9,267 bases of DNA from Chloroflexia bacterium. Its GTDB lineage: Bacteria > Chloroflexota > Chloroflexia > Thermomicrobiales > JALYUS01. Below are positions 7,611-9,267 of this stretch, one piece after another. The stretch's first letter is position 1, and every line of letters begins with the position of its first letter. The stretch lies in assembly GCA_025928215.1 (NCBI GenBank), contig JAICJW010000170.1:1-9267 (forward strand). The letters are read 5' to 3'. Under the pieces are notes generated by a model that worked only from the letters and a program-made list of their open reading frames with translations, was not told where the DNA came from and made no database searches. The position numbers and the translations under genes are program-made.

Positions 7611-8306
7611 ATGCAACGATTGAAACGCTTTTATTATCAGGCGAGCATCCGTGGCCTCAATAACAGGATTCACCGCAATCCCAACGACGCAGCGGCATAC
7701 TCCCGTCGTGGCGTCGCCTACCGCGAACTTGCACAGCCTGCGCAGGCTCTTGATGACTTCGATGCGGCGATTCGCCTCGCCCCAAATTCTGAATTCGCGC
7801 ATCTCGGTCGCGGTATCGCGTGCAGTGACCTCAATCAAGACGAATCTGCACTCCACGCTTTCGACGAGGCGATCCGGCTCGACCCGGACTTCGCATACGC
7901 GTACTATCACCGTGCCCTCACCTACCGACGCCTCAAGCAAGACGAACGGGCACTCGCCGACTATGATGCGGCACTTCGGCTCGACCCTGACTTCGCGTAC
8001 GCGTACATCGGTCGCGGTGCCGTCTATCTCGATCTGTTACAACCCACTCAGGCGCTTGCCGACTTCGATGCGGTCGTCCGTCGGCAGCCCAAGAATGCGA
8101 ATGCATATTATTCTCGGGGCGTAGCCTACCGCGACCTTGCAGATTATGAGCGGGCGATTGCTGATTTCGATGCGGCGCTGCGCCTTGAGCCTGGCTCCCG
8201 AGAGCGTACGAGAATCGCGGCTATAGCCACTACCAGATGGGAGCGTTTGAGCTTGCAATCGCCGATTTCGATGCGGCACTCCGTATTGATCCAGAAAGCG
8301 AAATAG
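7611..8306 (+). CDS. Tetratricopeptide repeat protein, frameshifted near its C-terminus
   Basis: The ATG at 7611 follows the Shine-Dalgarno AAGGAG (7601-7606). An upstream GTG at 7575 overlaps the promoter and lacks a ribosome-binding site. The protein has a short basic lead (residues 1-26) and then five consecutive 34-residue TPRs at about 27-60, 61-94, 95-128, 129-162 and 163-196. Each has the G-Y-L-A-F-A-P pattern, e.g. AYSRRGVAYREL and ALDDFDAAIRLAPNS. TPRs form helical scaffolds for protein-protein contacts; the partner is unknown. From residue about 197 the sequence (RERTRIAAIATTRW...) no longer looks like a TPR, because one base is missing near 8199-8204. The intended sixth repeat continues in another frame to a TAG at 8345-8347. 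There is no signal peptide or membrane segment, so it is probably cytoplasmic. The repeats also give a visible 102-bp period in the DNA. Confidence 0.85.
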   Translation: MQRLKRFYYQASIRGLNNRIHRNPNDAAAYSRRGVAYRELAQPAQALDDFDAAIRLAPNSEFAHLGRGIACSDLNQDESALHAFDEAIRLDPDFAYAYYHRALTYRRLKQDERALADYDAALRLDPDFAYAYIGRGAVYLDLLQPTQALADFDAVVRRQPKNANAYYSRGVAYRDLADYERAIADFDAALRLEPGSRERTRIAAIATTRWERLSLQSPISMRHSVLIQKAK

Positions 8307-8347
8307 CCTTCAAAGATCGAGAGGCTGCTCGTCGTGCGCTCGAATAG
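8204..8347 (+). pseudogene. Displaced sixth TPR of the preceding gene (out of frame)
   Basis: In the frame that begins with GCG at 8204 the sequence reads AYENRGYSHYQMGAFELAI, then ADFDAALRIDPES, then AFKDREAARRALE and TAG at 8345. This is a complete sixth TPR with a short capping helix. Between the last in-frame proline (CCT at 8190) and this AY there are 11 bases. The equivalent spacing in the other repeats is 12, so a single-base deletion explains the shift exactly. No slippery heptamer is visible, so programmed frameshifting is unlikely. It is either a recent mutation or a sequencing error. Confidence 0.75.
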
Positions 8348-8860
8348 CACGCGCACCAAAAACAAACAGCGTTTCGACCCAGCACTTAACGGAGCTCACA
8401 ACCGTCTCAAAACTCGAACACGATGACTCCGAAATCGGCGGTTGTGCCTGAAAACTGCCAATCAGTCACGAGTACGACCAAGGGAGAACAGGGAAAATCG
8501 GGCGAGGCTGTGACAACTGGCCACAGTCAAAGTGGGACGCGCAAAAACGACCGTTTTCGAGACGATCCTGTGGCACGTTTTGCCACTGGCCCGCTCCCCC
8601 GGTGCTTTCCATCCCTCGCCCCCGTACCATTTCGCCGCGTGCCCCGTTCATCTTTCTGGCGCCGCCCCGTACTCCAGCGACCGTCGGCGGATCCGTGCAC
8701 TATCCGCTCGCAGGGGTTGCGGCGACTCGGGCGTCACTCCATGCATACGCCGTCCGTCGAGGAAGGACGGGCGACGGTCGATTTGCCGCGTCGACGGCTG
8801 CGCCCCCGCAGTCGGCTTCACCACGCAAATGCAAGGGCCGGCAGTATCTGGTCCGCTCCG
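8348..8860. other. Non-coding interval between the TPR gene and the minus-strand remnant
   Basis: About 510 bases. Plus-strand frames open here (e.g. 8423-9079, 8532-8882, 8602-9096) but give Arg/Pro/Ser-rich sequence without family motifs or ribosome-binding sites, so I reject them as genes. The interval contains repeat copy 3 (8402-8564) and a looser copy of the CAAAAAC...CGTTTCG motif at 8355-8374. It also has a 6-bp hairpin GTGGCA/TGCCAC at 8570-8586 and a CCGTCC/GGACGG hairpin at 8750-8770. Neither hairpin has a T-run, so no intrinsic terminator is called. Confidence 0.5.
8402..8564. repeat. Short intergenic repeat element, copy 3
   Basis: The left end CCGTCTCAAAACTCG starts at 8402. 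The right end CAAAAACGACCGTTTTCGAGACG runs to 8564, and its outer part is the inverse of the left end (GTCTC-AAAAC against GTCTCGAAAAC). The segment at 8541-8556 is identical over 16 bases to copy 1. AGTGGGACG at 8531-8539 corresponds to the AGTGG block inside copies 1 and 2. At 163 bp it is longer than the other two and holds an internal CTGTG/CACAG stem (8510-8526). It encodes nothing. Confidence 0.5.
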
Positions 8861-9267
8861 CTACCCTTCGCCCGGAAATTGATTCGGGTATTGGAACAGC
8901 ACGTCATCGCTATCGCCGCGGATACTCAGGATGGCCTTGCCGACGAACTCCACGGTGCACCCATGCTCCTCCACAAGCCACTCATGCCGGAGAAAATCAT
9001 CGAGGCGCAATCGTCGCATCGCGCCGGTGGATGGCGCCGGGGGCGAGGCGAGCAACAGATCATACATGTATTGGCGTGATCCCTGAATCCCATTGACAGC
9101 TATCTCCTTGATTTCGCAGGGACCAGCGTAGCGGCTGTACGTCTCCAGGGTGTCCACCTGCGCGATGTGGCGCCAGCGCTGCTAGCGCACGAGGATCGTA
9201 CACCCCGTCACCATGACCACGAGCGAAAGTGCCGGGGTGGACAGGGATACGCTGGCATGCTTCTCTA
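8861..9267 (-). pseudogene. Unrecognised, probably membrane-anchored protein interrupted by an in-frame TAG; 5' end off the window
   Basis: The minus-strand frame ends at TAG 8861-8863. The 98 codons from GTG 9157 give balanced, protein-like sequence (DTLETYSRYAGPCEIKEI, then QYMYDLLLASPPA, then GKAILSIRGDSDDVLFQYP). Upstream the same frame continues as QRWRHIAQ, then hits TAG at 9182-9184. Beyond it the frame reads ALSLVVMVTGCTILVR, a hydrophobic anchor, and stays open to the window edge. The membrane segment, basic junction and soluble domain read as one protein broken by a nonsense codon (CGC-TAG-CAG). The GTG at 9157 has no ribosome-binding site, so re-initiation there is doubtful. If the intact form existed it would expose the soluble domain next to the membrane. 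I do not recognise the family, and a separate short gene from 9157 remains possible. Confidence 0.5.

Noticed and set aside
7631..8290. 102-bp tandem DNA repeat as an independent repeat element
   Set aside because: The periodicity is fully explained by the 34-residue TPR units of the coding sequence.
6691..8564. CRISPR array
   Set aside because: Repeats are few, imperfect, inverted relative to one another, separated by genes and irregularly spaced, and no cas gene is present.
8749..8772. Hairpin CCGTCC/GGACGG downstream of the minus-strand gene as a terminator
   Set aside because: No T-run follows on either strand, and the distance from the stop codon at 8861 is about 90 bases.
8423..9096. 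Overlapping plus-strand frames of 116-218 codons
   Set aside because: Arg/Pro/Ser-rich translations, no ribosome-binding sites, and partly antisense to the more protein-like minus-strand frame. One start lies inside a repeat element.

Overview
The window is high in G+C with strong third-position G/C bias in its left two thirds. It reads as a chromosomal segment from a high-GC bacterium. A very long LuxR-type regulator with an N-terminal ATPase, a soluble GAF-type histidine kinase paired with a FIST sensor, and integrase debris together suggest a Chloroflexota (Thermomicrobia-like) genome. That assignment is inference from gene style; no rRNA or other marker is present, and an actinobacterium cannot be excluded.

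Layout: (1) 1-2936, minus strand: a LAL/MalT-style regulator of at least 978 residues, with its last few codons off the left edge. (2) 2937-3110: a leader region with a TATAAT box facing the regulator. (3) 3111-3372, plus: a decayed tyrosine-recombinase remnant lacking most of the catalytic domain. (4) 3668-6687, plus: a two-gene operon with translationally coupled ends (TGATG), encoding a complete FIST sensor protein and a cytoplasmic GAF/HisKA/HATPase histidine kinase. (5) 6903-7499, plus: a cysteine-rich CPCC protein. (6) 7611-8306, plus: a TPR protein whose sixth repeat is displaced by a one-base frameshift, so the intact gene would have ended at 8347. (7) 8348-8860: non-coding, with one repeat element. 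(8) 8861-9267, minus: an unrecognised, probably membrane-anchored protein interrupted by an in-frame TAG.

The clearest functional unit is the FIST-kinase pair. The FIST protein probably senses a small ligand and passes the signal to the kinase by direct contact, as described for NosP (FIST) proteins and their kinases. No response regulator is present in the window, and the LuxR-type regulator has no receiver domain.

The right third (6688-9267) is less GC-biased and looks like an accessory region. It has small genes, two broken frames and three short intergenic elements (about 94-163 bp) with related, roughly palindromic ends of the type GTCTCAAAAACGG / CCGTTTTTGAGAC. These elements lie immediately downstream of stop codons and are the most unusual non-coding feature of the window.
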